Notes: generated by a model not told the origin, from the sequence alone. Numbered from the stretch's first letter, positions 1 through 9,255 are shown. The stretch is 64,000 nucleotides of DNA from an uncultured Tenacibaculum sp. (GCA_947498055.1 CANMJA010000010.1:47970-111969), one strand, 5' to 3'. A program made the numbers and translations.

Positions 1-320
1 ACTAGTGTATCATAGTTTTGAGTTTCTCCTCCCTCAAGTGTAACGATTTGTTCTTGCGTATCTATATTAATAACAGATATACCTGTTTTTAAATCTATGT
101 TCTCTTTTAGGTAATTTTCTTCAGACCTTAAAAGATGATTTTCAATACTATCTTCTAGTTCTAAATATTTTTTAGATAAAGGAGGTCTGTGATATGGTAA
201 TTTGGGATCTTTATCAAATATTATAATGTTTCCTTTCCAGCCTTCTTTACGTAAATTAAAAGCTAAATTTACTCCTGCATGACTGGCACCAATAATAACA
301 CAAGTTTTATCCTGCGACAT
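1..320 (-). CDS. FAD-dependent ferredoxin reductase, N-terminal part (cut by window edge)
   Basis: The minus-strand frame starts at base 320 and stays open to base 1, so only about 106 N-terminal residues are visible. It begins MSQDKTCVIIGASHAGVNLA, a GxSxAG variant of the dinucleotide-binding Rossmann motif, and continues with LPYHRPPLSK, the PYxRPPLSK motif of the FAD/NAD(P)H reductases that serve [2Fe-2S] ferredoxins of oxygenases (putidaredoxin reductase type). It starts 5 bp after the ferredoxin stop codon and is third in the order P450, ferredoxin, reductase. Inferred role: it passes electrons from NAD(P)H to the ferredoxin for the P450. The C-terminal NAD and dimerisation regions lie outside the window. 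Confidence 0.88.
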   Translation of the reverse strand, partial: MSQDKTCVIIGASHAGVNLAFNLRKEGWKGNIIIFDKDPKLPYHRPPLSKKYLELEDSIENHLLRSEENYLKENIDLKTGISVINIDTQEQIVTLEGGETQNYDTL

Positions 321-325
321 ATAAT

Positions 326-637
326 TTATTGTTTAGCAATGGTTAATTCTACGCCATTAATATCATCTGAAATTTCTATTTGACAACATAAACGACTAAA
401 TTCGTTAGCATCGTCTGCCAATTCTAGCATGTCTGCTTCAATACTACTTGCTTTACCTACTTTATTTAGATCTTTTTCTGCAACAAAAACATGACAAGTG
501 GCACAAGAACAAACCCCTCCACAGTCTCCATCAATACCTTTTACTCCGTTGTTTACAGCTAATTGCATTACATTCCCAGAGTTTGCTTCTAATACTACTT
601 TTTCGTTATCACTGGTTATAAAAGTTATTTCTGCCAT
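326..637 (-). CDS. [2Fe-2S] ferredoxin, adrenodoxin/putidaredoxin type
   Basis: This 103-residue protein has the length of vertebrate-type (putidaredoxin-like) ferredoxins. The cluster ligands are visible as DGDCGGVCSCATCHVF, a C-x5-C-x2-C spacing, with the fourth Cys downstream in RLCCQIE. There is no signal peptide, so it acts in the cytoplasm. It lies 11 bp downstream of the P450 stop and 5 bp upstream of the reductase start, so the three genes are very probably one transcript. The established precedent is the marine flavobacterial P450 demethylase of 6-O-methyl-D-galactose, which needs exactly such a partner pair. The cluster type is firm; the partner assignment rests on gene order. Confidence 0.93.
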   Translation of the reverse strand: MAEITFITSDNEKVVLEANSGNVMQLAVNNGVKGIDGDCGGVCSCATCHVFVAEKDLNKVGKASSIEADMLELADDANEFSRLCCQIEISDDINGVELTIAKQ

Positions 638-648
638 TATTTTATTTT

Positions 649-1800
649 TTAATTAGTAAACTTTGCTATTAACTCATGAAATCCTATTTTACGACGGAAT
701 TCTCCTAGTTCTTCAATATTTTCTCTACTTTTTAGAATACTTATAGATGTTATTTTATTTGCTAAAAGCTTTAATAATATTCGCATTACCTGACGCGCGT
801 GTGTTGCTCCTAAACAATTGTGATGACTAAACCCAAAAGCTACATGAGGGTTCATTTTTCTGTCAAAATTAACTTCGTTTGGATTTTCAAATACAGTTTC
901 ATCTCGATTTGCTGATGCCCAGCATAAAGATACTCTTGTATCATTTTTTATTGCATGTTCGCAAATTTGTGCATCTTCAGTAACAACTCTTCCCATGTGT
1001 GTTAAAGGAGAAAAGTATCGAATTAGTTCTTCTACGGCTCTGTTAATTTTATCAGGGTTCTTTTGAATGTCTAATAAGGATTCTGGATGTTCTGCGAAAT
1101 AAGCAATGGTATTGGTTACTGCATTAATAACAGTATCTCTTCCTCCAGCAAATGTTAAAATCATGATTCCTTTTATTTCATCATGTGTTAGTTTTTTTCC
1201 ATTTACTTCAGCTTGTAGCAAAACAGAATATAAATCTTCCCCTATATTTTCTCTTGCTTCATTAATTTTTTTATCTAAATAATCATATAAAACATTCGCT
1301 TTTGAAGCATCTAAATTATCTCCTTCACTTCTAAATACATGAGTACCCCAAGAAATGAAAGTTTCTGATTCTATATATGGAGTGTTTAATAGTAATGTTA
1401 ATGCTCTCGATTGTAATTTAAGTGCAAAATCAGTTACTACATCCGTTGTATCCTTTTTTAACACGTCATCAATTAATGTAGAAATTTGATGAGTTAGTTT
1501 TTCTTGATATACTTCCTTATTTGGTCTTTTAAACCATTCTTCTAATAAGTTTCTAAAATCTTTGTGTAAAGGAGGGTCTACTTCAAAAGGAATTTGTCTA
1601 ATATCTCTAATATTTACTTCAGATGGTACTACAATTCTACCAGGAATTGCACCAGATTGATATGTTTTCCAATTGTGCGCCGTTTTTCTAACATCTTTAT
1701 GACGTAAAATCATAGCTACTGGATCATTTTGATCATCCATGTGCCCTAAACCCGAATCTTGTCTTGCTTCCTCAAAAGGATCTGGAAATTCACTTTTCAT
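649..1800 (-). CDS. Cytochrome P450, probable 6-O-methyl-D-galactose demethylase (CYP236A type)
   Basis: A 383-residue soluble class I P450. The I-helix oxygen-activation motif is AGGRDT (about residue 218), the K-helix ExxR is in EELIRYF (about 256), and the haem loop is FGFSHHNCLG (about 322), with Cys as the thiolate ligand. There is no membrane anchor. In Zobellia and Formosa, P450s in this genomic setting oxidatively demethylate 6-O-methyl-D-galactose from porphyran, giving galactose and formaldehyde. The same setting is present here: its own ferredoxin and reductase downstream, and agarases and galactonate-pathway genes nearby. The substrate is inferred from this context, not from active-site residues. 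It is first in its transcript and is divergent from the AraC-type regulator. Confidence 0.88.
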   Translation of the reverse strand: MKSEFPDPFEEARQDSGLGHMDDQNDPVAMILRHKDVRKTAHNWKTYQSGAIPGRIVVPSEVNIRDIRQIPFEVDPPLHKDFRNLLEEWFKRPNKEVYQEKLTHQISTLIDDVLKKDTTDVVTDFALKLQSRALTLLLNTPYIESETFISWGTHVFRSEGDNLDASKANVLYDYLDKKINEARENIGEDLYSVLLQAEVNGKKLTHDEIKGIMILTFAGGRDTVINAVTNTIAYFAEHPESLLDIQKNPDKINRAVEELIRYFSPLTHMGRVVTEDAQICEHAIKNDTRVSLCWASANRDETVFENPNEVNFDRKMNPHVAFGFSHHNCLGATHARQVMRILLKLLANKITSISILKSRENIEELGEFRRKIGFHELIAKFTN

Positions 1801-1927
1801 AAATATTGGATTGTTTTTTTACAAATTTGATATTATTTCAGTTTTAATTCTTGACGAATATTGTTAATTAATTGAACTATATTTCCTAAATAATGTATTT
1901 TTATAAATTTAAAGTACATATTGGATT

Positions 1928-2785
1928 ATGAGAGCTATTAATGAGCAACTTTTTTATTCGAATCAACAATCTTTTTTGCTATCAGAATTCAAGCAAAACT
2001 ATTTTGATTCGCCATGGCATTTTCATAATGAATATGAGCTTACTTATATTAATTCTGGATATGGAACTCGATTTGTTGGAACAAGTGCAGAGCTTTTTAC
2101 TGCAGGAGATTTTGTTTTAATTGGACCAAAGCTACCTCATTATTGGCGTTGTGATACTGTTTTCTACGAAAGAAAAGAGTTAATTGCTAAAAGTCAAGTT
2201 TTTCAATTTAAAGAAGATTTATTTTTTACACAGGAACTTCCTGAAATGAAGAATATTCATTTGTTATTAAAAAAAGCAACAAGTGGTATTCAATTTATAG
2301 ATGGAAAAAAGTATGAAAAACAGATAAAAGTTCTTGGTAGGCTTACAGGAATACACCGATTACTTGCTTTTTATACTCTTTTAGAGGAGTTAAGTCTAGA
2401 TACTAATCAAAGATTATTATCAACAACACAGAGTTCCCAATTTTATCAAGCGAAAGATAGTGCTAGATTTCAGAAAATATTGAATTATGTTTTCGATAAT
2501 TTAGAACAAGAAATATCATTAGAAATTATTGCAGAAAAAGTTCATATGAGTAAATCATCTTTTTGTAAGTATTTTAAAAAACGTACTAAAACTACTTTTA
2601 CAGAGTATATTAATGGGCTTAGGATAGCAAAAGCCTCTAAGTTGCTATCGGAATCTGATTTAACGATTTCAGAAGTTTGTTTTACTTCAGGATTTAATAG
2701 TTTGAGTTATTTTAACAGACAATTTAAGAAAAGAAAAAATATAAGCCCTACTGCTTATGCGAAACTTTATCAAGTGAAAAAGTAA
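1928..2785 (+). CDS. AraC-family transcriptional regulator with N-terminal cupin-like sensor
   Basis: A 285-residue protein. The N-terminal half (about 20-100) resembles the AraC-type cupin sensor: DSPWHFHNEYELTYI is the usual WHxHxxxEL beta-barrel signature. The C-terminal 100 residues carry two helix-turn-helix units, with SLEIIAEKVHMSKSSFCKYF in the first and ISEVCFTSGFNSLSYFNRQF in the second. It is transcribed divergently from the P450 operon across a gap of about 127 bp and ends in a strong hairpin. By position it probably responds to a sugar from agar or porphyran and controls the flanking genes. The ligand is unknown. Confidence 0.9.
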   Translation: MRAINEQLFYSNQQSFLLSEFKQNYFDSPWHFHNEYELTYINSGYGTRFVGTSAELFTAGDFVLIGPKLPHYWRCDTVFYERKELIAKSQVFQFKEDLFFTQELPEMKNIHLLLKKATSGIQFIDGKKYEKQIKVLGRLTGIHRLLAFYTLLEELSLDTNQRLLSTTQSSQFYQAKDSARFQKILNYVFDNLEQEISLEIIAEKVHMSKSSFCKYFKKRTKTTFTEYINGLRIAKASKLLSESDLTISEVCFTSGFNSLSYFNRQFKKRKNISPTAYAKLYQVKK

Positions 2786-2792
2786 CTAAACC

Positions 2793-2833
2793 AAAAAACA
2801 TAAAACTACATTATGTGTAGTTTTATGTTTTTT
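2793..2833 (+). terminator. Terminator after the AraC-type regulator, probably bidirectional
   Basis: A perfect 18-bp stem (2793-2810 with 2816-2833) with a 5-base loop is flanked by A-run and T-run on its two sides. It lies between the converging regulator and GH16 genes and can serve both. Confidence 0.88.
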
Positions 2834-2888
2834 ATTTAGTAGCTATAAAATATTTTTTAAAGATTTTATGAACTTAATGCATGTGTTT

Positions 2889-3887
2889 TTACTGTTGTAC
2901 AGGTTTAAAAATACGAATCCAATCTACTTTCATAGTATTATTTTCCTTATTTTCTAATTCTGCATTTGTTGGAGATAAACCATCATTTGCTCTCCAAGTT
3001 TGGTCTTCTGCATTAATAATAAGATCCATTGCCTTATTTAAACCAGTTCCATTGGTATGATCTTGTGGATCTATCTCTGCCTTTCCAGATCTTGTTCTTA
3101 CTAGCTTACCATCGATATAGTATTCTAAGTTCCATGGATCTTTCCAATATACTCCATACCTATGAAAATCCTCTCTCCAAATAGTACTACCATCTGTATA
3201 AAAACTACCTTCATCATGAGGTTGCCAGTCTGTGAATGGATCTCTTATAAAAACATGATGACTTAAATGCATTCTATCTGGTGCAAACCAAGGATTATTC
3301 CAGCGATCACTACCATAAGCTTCTGCAATATCAATTTCTTGGGTATCATCTGTGCTTAACATCCAAATTCCATTTGCTAAGGTAGAGTTCATCACTTTTG
3401 CACTTGCTTCTACATAAACAGGAAACTGTACTTGTATTTTAGAGGTAATGATACCTGTATTTGTTATTGTAGTTCCAGCTGGTCTATCTCCAAGAATATG
3501 AAGCATTCCGTCTTTAACATAAGAATTTTCTCTTTTCCATTTTGTAGGTTCAGGACCTTCCCATGGGTTATGGTACCAATCCTCCCATTTTTTCGTAAAA
3601 GAACTTCCTTTATTCGCTGCTGGTGCTAAATATTTAAAATCATCAGAAACGTCAGCATTGAATTCCCATTTCATTCCAGCACCCGGATTAGCTGGAACAG
3701 GAATTGTTATCCATGTTTCAGCAGTATTTTCTCCACCATCAGTGCCTCCATTATTACCATCCGTAGCTTCATCGGTATCTCCCATTTCATCTCCTGAGTT
3801 AGAATCCATTGTTTGTGGTGAATCATCAGAAGAACAACTGAAGTGAAAAATTGCGATTATCGCTAAAAAAATAATTTTTGATTTCAT
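2889..3887 (-). CDS. GH16 beta-agarase (or porphyranase) lipoprotein
   Basis: A 332-residue secreted endo-hydrolase of agar-type galactans. A short hydrophobic signal ends in a lipobox (FHFSCSS), so it is lipid-anchored. A low-complexity linker rich in Gly, Asp, Thr and Asn follows (about 25-55), and then the GH16 domain. The catalytic ExDxxE motif is EIDIAEAYG (about residue 188), followed by a region with LHLSHHVFIRDPF-like and DWIRIFKP-like features typical of GH16 agarases. Length is normal for the family. GH16 agarases and porphyranases are close relatives. The adjacent P450 suggests methylated porphyran as the natural substrate, while the active-site surroundings look more like agarase. 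The gene stands alone on the minus strand. Confidence 0.88.
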   Translation of the reverse strand: MKSKIIFLAIIAIFHFSCSSDDSPQTMDSNSGDEMGDTDEATDGNNGGTDGGENTAETWITIPVPANPGAGMKWEFNADVSDDFKYLAPAANKGSSFTKKWEDWYHNPWEGPEPTKWKRENSYVKDGMLHILGDRPAGTTITNTGIITSKIQVQFPVYVEASAKVMNSTLANGIWMLSTDDTQEIDIAEAYGSDRWNNPWFAPDRMHLSHHVFIRDPFTDWQPHDEGSFYTDGSTIWREDFHRYGVYWKDPWNLEYYIDGKLVRTRSGKAEIDPQDHTNGTGLNKAMDLIINAEDQTWRANDGLSPTNAELENKENNTMKVDWIRIFKPVQQ

Positions 3888-4024
3888 ATAATTTAAAAAT
3901 TAACATCTATTATTGTTACAAATATAATGTTAAGGTCGTTTAAATTACATATTCCTTACTTGACAAAAACCTAACAGTATGATAAAACTATAACGTTTTA
4001 GCTGTTTTTATTTTAATTCAAATT

Positions 4025-4666
4025 TCACGTAATTGTTGTAATCTTTTGCTTAATATTTCTCAGATGAATTGCTAACTCTTCCCATTTACCATCTAAAATT
4101 AACTTTTTAGGAAAGAGTAACCCACCCATTCCGAATGCTTTTGCTCCTGCATTTAAATAGGCTTCCATATTATCGATGTTTACTCCTCCTGTTGGCATAA
4201 TTTGAATATTATTTAAAGGAGCTAATACATTTTTTAAATAGCTTACTTCGGTATTAGCTGCTGGGAATAATTTAACCATACGAGCTCCTAACGACCAGGC
4301 GTTATATATTTCTGTAGGAGTAAAAGCTCCAGGAAAAACAGGTATTTTTAAAGCTACACATTTTGTTATAATTTTTTCATTTACAACAGGAGTTACTACA
4401 AATTGCGCTCCAGCTTCTATTACTTCATCTAAATCTTGTTCAGTTAATACTGTACCTGCTCCTACATTTAAAGAAGTAGGATACTTTTCTACCAATTCTT
4501 TAATTATTTCGGTAGCATTCGCTGTATTTTTAGTAATTTCAATATTGGTAAAACCTTCTTGATAGTAAGTAGCTACAATTTTATGTATTTGTTCTTTACT
4601 GTATCCTCTTAAAATTCCTACTACCGGAACTTTAGTTAGTAATGTTTCTGAAAAAGTAGTATTCAT
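4025..4666 (-). CDS. dgoA: 2-dehydro-3-deoxy-6-phosphogalactonate (KDPG/KDPGal) aldolase
   Basis: A 213-residue class I aldolase of the KDPG/KDPGal family, the normal length. The Schiff-base lysine is in MVKLFPAA (about residue 132), the N-terminal glutamate is in NIEITKNT (about 44), and the phosphate/glycine loops are GAGTV and MPTGGV. It cleaves the phosphorylated keto-deoxy sugar acid into pyruvate and glyceraldehyde-3-phosphate. Sequence alone does not separate the galactonate from the gluconate isomer. The nearby DgoK and DgoD-like genes favour the galactonate route. It begins 7 bp after the SMP-30 gene, so it is third in the MFS, SMP-30, aldolase operon. Confidence 0.9.
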   Translation of the reverse strand: MNTTFSETLLTKVPVVGILRGYSKEQIHKIVATYYQEGFTNIEITKNTANATEIIKELVEKYPTSLNVGAGTVLTEQDLDEVIEAGAQFVVTPVVNEKIITKCVALKIPVFPGAFTPTEIYNAWSLGARMVKLFPAANTEVSYLKNVLAPLNNIQIMPTGGVNIDNMEAYLNAGAKAFGMGGLLFPKKLILDGKWEELAIHLRNIKQKITTIT

Positions 4667-4673
4667 AAATTAT

Positions 4674-5672
4674 TTAAGGTTTTAATTGAACTCTTAAAAT
4701 TAGTTGATGGCATGTTATATATAAAACAGATTCGTCTTCATTAAACACACAGTTTGCTGTTAGTTTATCTGTTCTTATAGTTCCTAAATGTTTTCCCTCT
4801 GGCGTAAGAACTAAAACACCATCTGGTCCAGCTAGAAAAATGGTTCCATCTTTTTTTATGGCCATTCCATCTGGTTTTTGTTTTGCCACACTATTGGTTA
4901 GCATAGTTTGCATATCAAATAAGATTCTTTCTTTTATAAGAGTACCTTCCTCTGTAATATCGTAAGCTATTAAAAGAGCAGGTTCAGAGTTTGCAATATA
5001 TAATGTTTTTTCATCAGGAGATATATGAATTCCGTTAGGTGTGGGCCACTTTTTTGTTAGTAGTTGTACATTTCCTTCTTTATTAATTTTAAAAACTCCC
5101 TGAAAATCTAGTTCTTTTGCTGTTTCTGGAGATAAGCCAAAGTTAGGGTCCGTAAAATAAATGGTATTATTACTATCAATTACTAAATCGTTAGGCGCAT
5201 TGAATCGTTTTCCTTCAAAAGTTTCTGCTAATGTTTTGTACTGTGGATTAGCTCCTTGTGTACTAATTTGTTCTAAAGCAGCTACTTTTCTGTCTCCTGT
5301 TTGACAAAGGACGATATTTCCTTTTTTATCTAAAAATAATCCATTTGAACCTTGTCCTTTTCCTTCTTGAGTATAGCCACTAGGAGATAAAAAAACAGAA
5401 ATACTATCTTTTTCTGTCCATTTATAAGCAGTATTTGCTACAACGTCTGAAAAGATAAGTGCTTGTTCTTCTTTTAACCATAATGGCCCTTCTGTCCATA
5501 TATATCCTTTAGATATAATTTCAATTTTGGTATTTGGGTTTACATACGTGTCGAAAGCGTCCTCTATTTTTTGAATATATCCTATGGTTTCATAGACCTT
5601 TTTTTTAGTTGTCGTTGTTGTACAATTAAAAAAGATACTTGTGCATACAATTAAATAAAATAATTTTCTCAT
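4674..5672 (-). CDS. SMP-30/gluconolactonase family lipoprotein
   Basis: A 332-residue six-bladed propeller lactonase of the SMP-30/LRE family. The signal peptide ends in a lipobox (IFFNCTT), so it should be exported and anchored. Family motifs include WTEGPLW (about residue 59), FNAPNDLVID (about 156) with the metal-binding Asn, and FTDPNFGL. It would hydrolyse an aldonolactone to the free acid, here probably galactono- or anhydrogalactonolactone. Its start codon overlaps the stop of the MFS gene by one base, so translation is likely coupled. The export signal implies that lactone opening happens outside the cytoplasm, before uptake by the adjacent carrier. Confidence 0.86.
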   Translation of the reverse strand: MRKLFYLIVCTSIFFNCTTTTTKKKVYETIGYIQKIEDAFDTYVNPNTKIEIISKGYIWTEGPLWLKEEQALIFSDVVANTAYKWTEKDSISVFLSPSGYTQEGKGQGSNGLFLDKKGNIVLCQTGDRKVAALEQISTQGANPQYKTLAETFEGKRFNAPNDLVIDSNNTIYFTDPNFGLSPETAKELDFQGVFKINKEGNVQLLTKKWPTPNGIHISPDEKTLYIANSEPALLIAYDITEEGTLIKERILFDMQTMLTNSVAKQKPDGMAIKKDGTIFLAGPDGVLVLTPEGKHLGTIRTDKLTANCVFNEDESVLYITCHQLILRVQLKP

Positions 5673-6961
5673 TATATTTCTATTCTTTTTACTTTTCCTA
5701 TTAAAAATAAATAACTACAAAAACCAATAAAAGCTAGAGTTCCAATATAAAATAATGCAGGCTCAAAAGCACCTTCTTTTTCTGCATCTCCTTCCACTAA
5801 AAATCCGATTACAATTGGAGTTATAGCAGCAGAAAGGCCTCCTATAAAATTAAAAACACCGCCAATTAAACCAATTAATTTTTTAGGAGCCATTAAAGAA
5901 ACAAAAACCCAGGTTATGGATGCTAGTCCATTTCCGAAGAAAGCAATGGATAAAAAGACAATAACTAAGGTTGTATTATTAGTATAATTTGCTCCAATAA
6001 TGCAAATAGATAATAACATACCTATTAATACAGGGGTTTTTCTTGAAAACTCAACAGAAAACCCTTTTTTAACTAAACCATCAGAAACAAACCCTGATAA
6101 GAGTACTCCTACAAAAGCAGCTAAAAAAGGAATAGATGCTAAGAATCCAGATTTTATAAAGTCTAAACCTCTATAATCTACCAAATATTTAGGAAACCAA
6201 GTCAAGAAAAAAATGAATAATGAACCTAAACAAAACTGACCTATATACACTCCCCATAGTTTTTTATGAGAGAATGCTTCAACTAAATCTTTAAAATCAA
6301 ACTTTTCTTTTATTTCTTTTTTAGAAGCACCATCTACTAAACCTCCTCCTTCAGCAATATATTTTAATTCTTCTTTATTAATTTTTTTATGATTGTGCGG
6401 ATCTCTATAAAATGTATACCATATAAATGCCCAAACAATTCCAATTAATCCAGAAATAATAAATAAACCTCTCCAGCCAAAGGAAGTTTGAATAATTACT
6501 AAAATAGGGTTTAACAATGCTAATCCTATGAATTGACCAGATGTATAAATTCCAATAGCACTTGCTCTTTCTTTTTCTGGAAACCAACTTGTTACTACTT
6601 TATTGTTAATTGGATAGGAAGGAGCTTCAAAAATACCAATAGCGGCTCTACAGCCTATTAAAGACATTAAGGAACTCACAAACCCTTGTACCAAAGTTGC
6701 TAACGACCATAGAACTAAAATAACAGGGTATAAAAAACGAGCTTTGACTTTATCTACTAATACACCTCCAGGTATTTGTAATATTGAGTACGTCCATGCA
6801 AAAGCAGAAAAAATAAGTCCCATTTGTACTGTGGTAAGTCCCCATTCTTTTTCAATTGCACTTGCAGCTACAGAAATATTTACTCTATCTAAATAATTAA
6901 TTACTACAGTTATAAAGACTAAGAATAGTATTTCATACCTTTTTTTGGTTGGTTTTCCCAT
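5672..6961 (-). CDS. MFS sugar-acid transporter (anion:cation symporter type)
   Basis: A 429-residue polytopic protein with about 12 hydrophobic segments. After the first membrane helix comes INYLDRVNISVA, characteristic of the ACS (phthalate permease, ExuT/GudP/DgoT) branch of the MFS. The central cytoplasmic loop (about 195-230) is rich in Lys and Glu. It is first in an operon with the lactonase and the aldolase, which suggests import of an aldonate or hexuronate derived from the algal polysaccharide. It is divergent from the dgoD-dgoK pair, with 156 bp between the two starts that probably hold both promoters. The exact substrate is not readable from the sequence. Confidence 0.87.
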   Translation of the reverse strand: MGKPTKKRYEILFLVFITVVINYLDRVNISVAASAIEKEWGLTTVQMGLIFSAFAWTYSILQIPGGVLVDKVKARFLYPVILVLWSLATLVQGFVSSLMSLIGCRAAIGIFEAPSYPINNKVVTSWFPEKERASAIGIYTSGQFIGLALLNPILVIIQTSFGWRGLFIISGLIGIVWAFIWYTFYRDPHNHKKINKEELKYIAEGGGLVDGASKKEIKEKFDFKDLVEAFSHKKLWGVYIGQFCLGSLFIFFLTWFPKYLVDYRGLDFIKSGFLASIPFLAAFVGVLLSGFVSDGLVKKGFSVEFSRKTPVLIGMLLSICIIGANYTNNTTLVIVFLSIAFFGNGLASITWVFVSLMAPKKLIGLIGGVFNFIGGLSAAITPIVIGFLVEGDAEKEGAFEPALFYIGTLAFIGFCSYLFLIGKVKRIEI

Positions 6962-7117
6962 TAATTTAATTTTTAAATCAAGTCTAAATATATAAAGTTT
7001 TTTTACTTTTAAGCATTATATATTGCATACTATTCAAAAAAGATGAATGATTTTATTTTTAGATATAAAGAAGGTCTTGTTTTTTGCAATAAATACAACT
7101 AAATATTTCGATTATTT

Positions 7118-8278
7118 ATGAAAATTACAGACATTAAAACCTTTCCTATAAATGTTGGTAAAGGAAGTCAATTGGTTATTAAAGTAGAAACGAGTAGTGG
7201 AATTTATGGTTGGGGAGCTTCTGGACTTTCTACTAGAGAATTGGCTGTTGTAGGAGCGATTAAGCATTTTCGTTCATTTTTAATAGGGAAAGATCCTAGA
7301 GCAATTGAAGCCATTTGGCAAGAATTATATCGTAGTCAGTATTTTGAAGGTGGTCGTGTTTTAACTGCAGCTATTTCTGCTATAGATATAGCGCTACATG
7401 ATATTAAAGGAAAATATTTACAGGTTCCTGTGTATGAACTTTTAGGAGGTAAACAACGTGAATATGTACCTTGTTTTGCTTCTTTGTTATTTACATCTTA
7501 CGATGAATTACTTTCTAAAGCTACTACGCTTTTGAATAATAATTGGAATGTAATTCGGTTAGCTCCTGCCGAATATCTTTCTAAAAAGGAAACTTCTGTT
7601 TTTGATGCACGTACTTCTATACATGAAATTAGCGAATGGATTATTGCTTTACGTAAAGAAATTGGCAGTAAAGTGGTGCTTGGAATTGACTATCATTCTA
7701 GGCTTTCTGTACCAGAAACGGTTTCTTTTTTACAAAAAATGCCTGTAGGAACTTTAGATTTTATTGAAGAACCTATACGAGATGAATCTCCAAAGTCTTA
7801 TGAGACATTACGAAAAATGACGGATGTACCATTTGCTATTGGTGAAGAATTTGCTAGTAAATGGCAATTTTCTCCTTTTTTAGAACAACAATTAACGCAA
7901 TTTGCTCGTATAGATGTTTGTAATGTAGGGGGTTTAACAGAAGCAAAGAAAGTAGCAGCTATGGCAGAAACACATTATATTGATGTAATGCCTCATAATC
8001 CTTTAGGACCAATATGTACAGCTGCATCTATACATTTAGCAGCTGCTTGCGCTAATTTTAGTTGGTTAGAAGAAATTAATACGCCTGCAGAACAAAACGG
8101 TACAAATGATCCTAATTTTTATCCAGTACAACCTGAGTTAGAAGGTGCTAATTATAAAATTCCTACGGTTCCTGGTCTTGGTGTAGAGTTTAATGAAGAG
8201 CTAGCAGTTAAACAATTATTTAAACCTGTAGAGGTTCCTCGATTACAAAAGCCTGATGGTTCATTTACAAATTGGTAA
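7118..8278 (+). CDS. dgoD: Enolase-superfamily sugar-acid dehydratase, D-galactonate dehydratase type
   Basis: A 386-residue protein with the full mandelate racemase/enolase fold. The metal and catalytic regions follow DgoD: LGIDYHSR (about 191), FIEEPI, AIGEEFAS, the late histidine in DVMPHNPLGPI (about 290), and LEEIN. The C-terminus (PDGSFTNW) also resembles DgoD (EDxSxAEW). It would dehydrate D-galactonate to 2-keto-3-deoxygalactonate. The alternative is 3,6-anhydrogalactonate cycloisomerase, another enolase-superfamily enzyme in agar and carrageenan catabolism. The D-x-H arrangement here favours dehydratase. The dgoK start lies 4 bp downstream. Confidence 0.82.
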   Translation: MKITDIKTFPINVGKGSQLVIKVETSSGIYGWGASGLSTRELAVVGAIKHFRSFLIGKDPRAIEAIWQELYRSQYFEGGRVLTAAISAIDIALHDIKGKYLQVPVYELLGGKQREYVPCFASLLFTSYDELLSKATTLLNNNWNVIRLAPAEYLSKKETSVFDARTSIHEISEWIIALRKEIGSKVVLGIDYHSRLSVPETVSFLQKMPVGTLDFIEEPIRDESPKSYETLRKMTDVPFAIGEEFASKWQFSPFLEQQLTQFARIDVCNVGGLTEAKKVAAMAETHYIDVMPHNPLGPICTAASIHLAAACANFSWLEEINTPAEQNGTNDPNFYPVQPELEGANYKIPTVPGLGVEFNEELAVKQLFKPVEVPRLQKPDGSFTNW

Positions 8279-8282
8279 TTAT

Positions 8283-9224
8283 ATGAAAATAACTAAATTT
8301 ATTAGTGTCGATTGGGGAACCAGTAATCTTAGAATACGATTAGTAGACTTCTCTAATTTAGAAATACTGTCTGAATATGAATCTACAGACGGCATTAAAT
8401 TTGTATATCAAGATTTTTTGCAGCAACAAGAAGTATCTCAAAAAGATTTTTTCATAGAACATTTAGTTAAGTTACTTGCTAATCATTTTAGTAAAGCTAA
8501 TATATATCCTGTTATTATTTCAGGAATGGCGTCTTCTAGTATTGGTATTATAGATTTACCTTATGCTAATATGCCTATTGTTAGTGGGGAACAATTTTAT
8601 GTGGAATCTTTTACATCTAGAGATTATCATTTTTTAATAACCTCTGGATTTAAAAGTGATTTTGGTGTTATGCGAGGAGAAGAAACACAAGCATTAGGTT
8701 TAATTAGTCAACTTGCATCTGTAAAAAAAGGAATGCTCCTATTGCCTGGTACACATAGTAAGCATTTGTTATTTGAAAATAATAGTTTCTCGTCATTTTC
8801 ATCTTTTATGACAGGAGAATTGTTTCAAATGTTGTCTCAACACAGTATTTTAAAAACGAACATACAAAGTACTCCTTGGACTATTCAGCGAGAACAGTTC
8901 TTTTTAAAAGGAGTGTCTAAAGGGTTTCATGAAAATGCTTTAGCAAATTTATTTAGTGTTCGAGTAAAACATTTATTAAATAAGATAGAAAAAGAAGATA
9001 ATTTTTATTTTTTAAGCGGTTTACTTATAGGGGATGAATTATCTAATATTTCAACAACTGTAGATCATTTATTTTTAGCTGCTCCTGATACATTAAAAGA
9101 ATTATATGCCAAAGCTATAGCGTATTGTTTTCCTGATAAAAAATGCACTTCTTTTAACGAAACAAAATTAGTTTCTGCATTCTTAAAAGGACAACAATTG
9201 GTATTGCAAAAGAATTATTCATGA
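8283..9224 (+). CDS. dgoK: 2-dehydro-3-deoxygalactonokinase
   Basis: A 313-residue kinase of the DgoK family. I chose base 8283 (MKITKFISVDWGTSNLR) rather than the upstream ATG at 8256. The phosphate-1 ASKHA motif SVDWGTSNLR then sits at the very N-terminus, as in the family, and the gene begins 4 bp after dgoD instead of overlapping it. Other family features are SGMASSSIG (about 80), MRGEETQALG (about 130), LLLPGTHSKH (about 150) and FMTGELFQML (about 178). It phosphorylates 2-keto-3-deoxygalactonate for the aldolase encoded about 4 kb away on the other strand. Confidence 0.92.
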   Translation: MKITKFISVDWGTSNLRIRLVDFSNLEILSEYESTDGIKFVYQDFLQQQEVSQKDFFIEHLVKLLANHFSKANIYPVIISGMASSSIGIIDLPYANMPIVSGEQFYVESFTSRDYHFLITSGFKSDFGVMRGEETQALGLISQLASVKKGMLLLPGTHSKHLLFENNSFSSFSSFMTGELFQMLSQHSILKTNIQSTPWTIQREQFFLKGVSKGFHENALANLFSVRVKHLLNKIEKEDNFYFLSGLLIGDELSNISTTVDHLFLAAPDTLKELYAKAIAYCFPDKKCTSFNETKLVSAFLKGQQLVLQKNYS

Positions 9225-9255
9225 TAATTTGAGCGTATCTATTTTTGTCTCTTTA

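Noticed and set aside
8256..8282. Upstream start of dgoK overlapping dgoD
   Set aside because: It adds nine residues not expected before the N-terminal phosphate motif; the ATG at 8283 fits the family and avoids the overlap.
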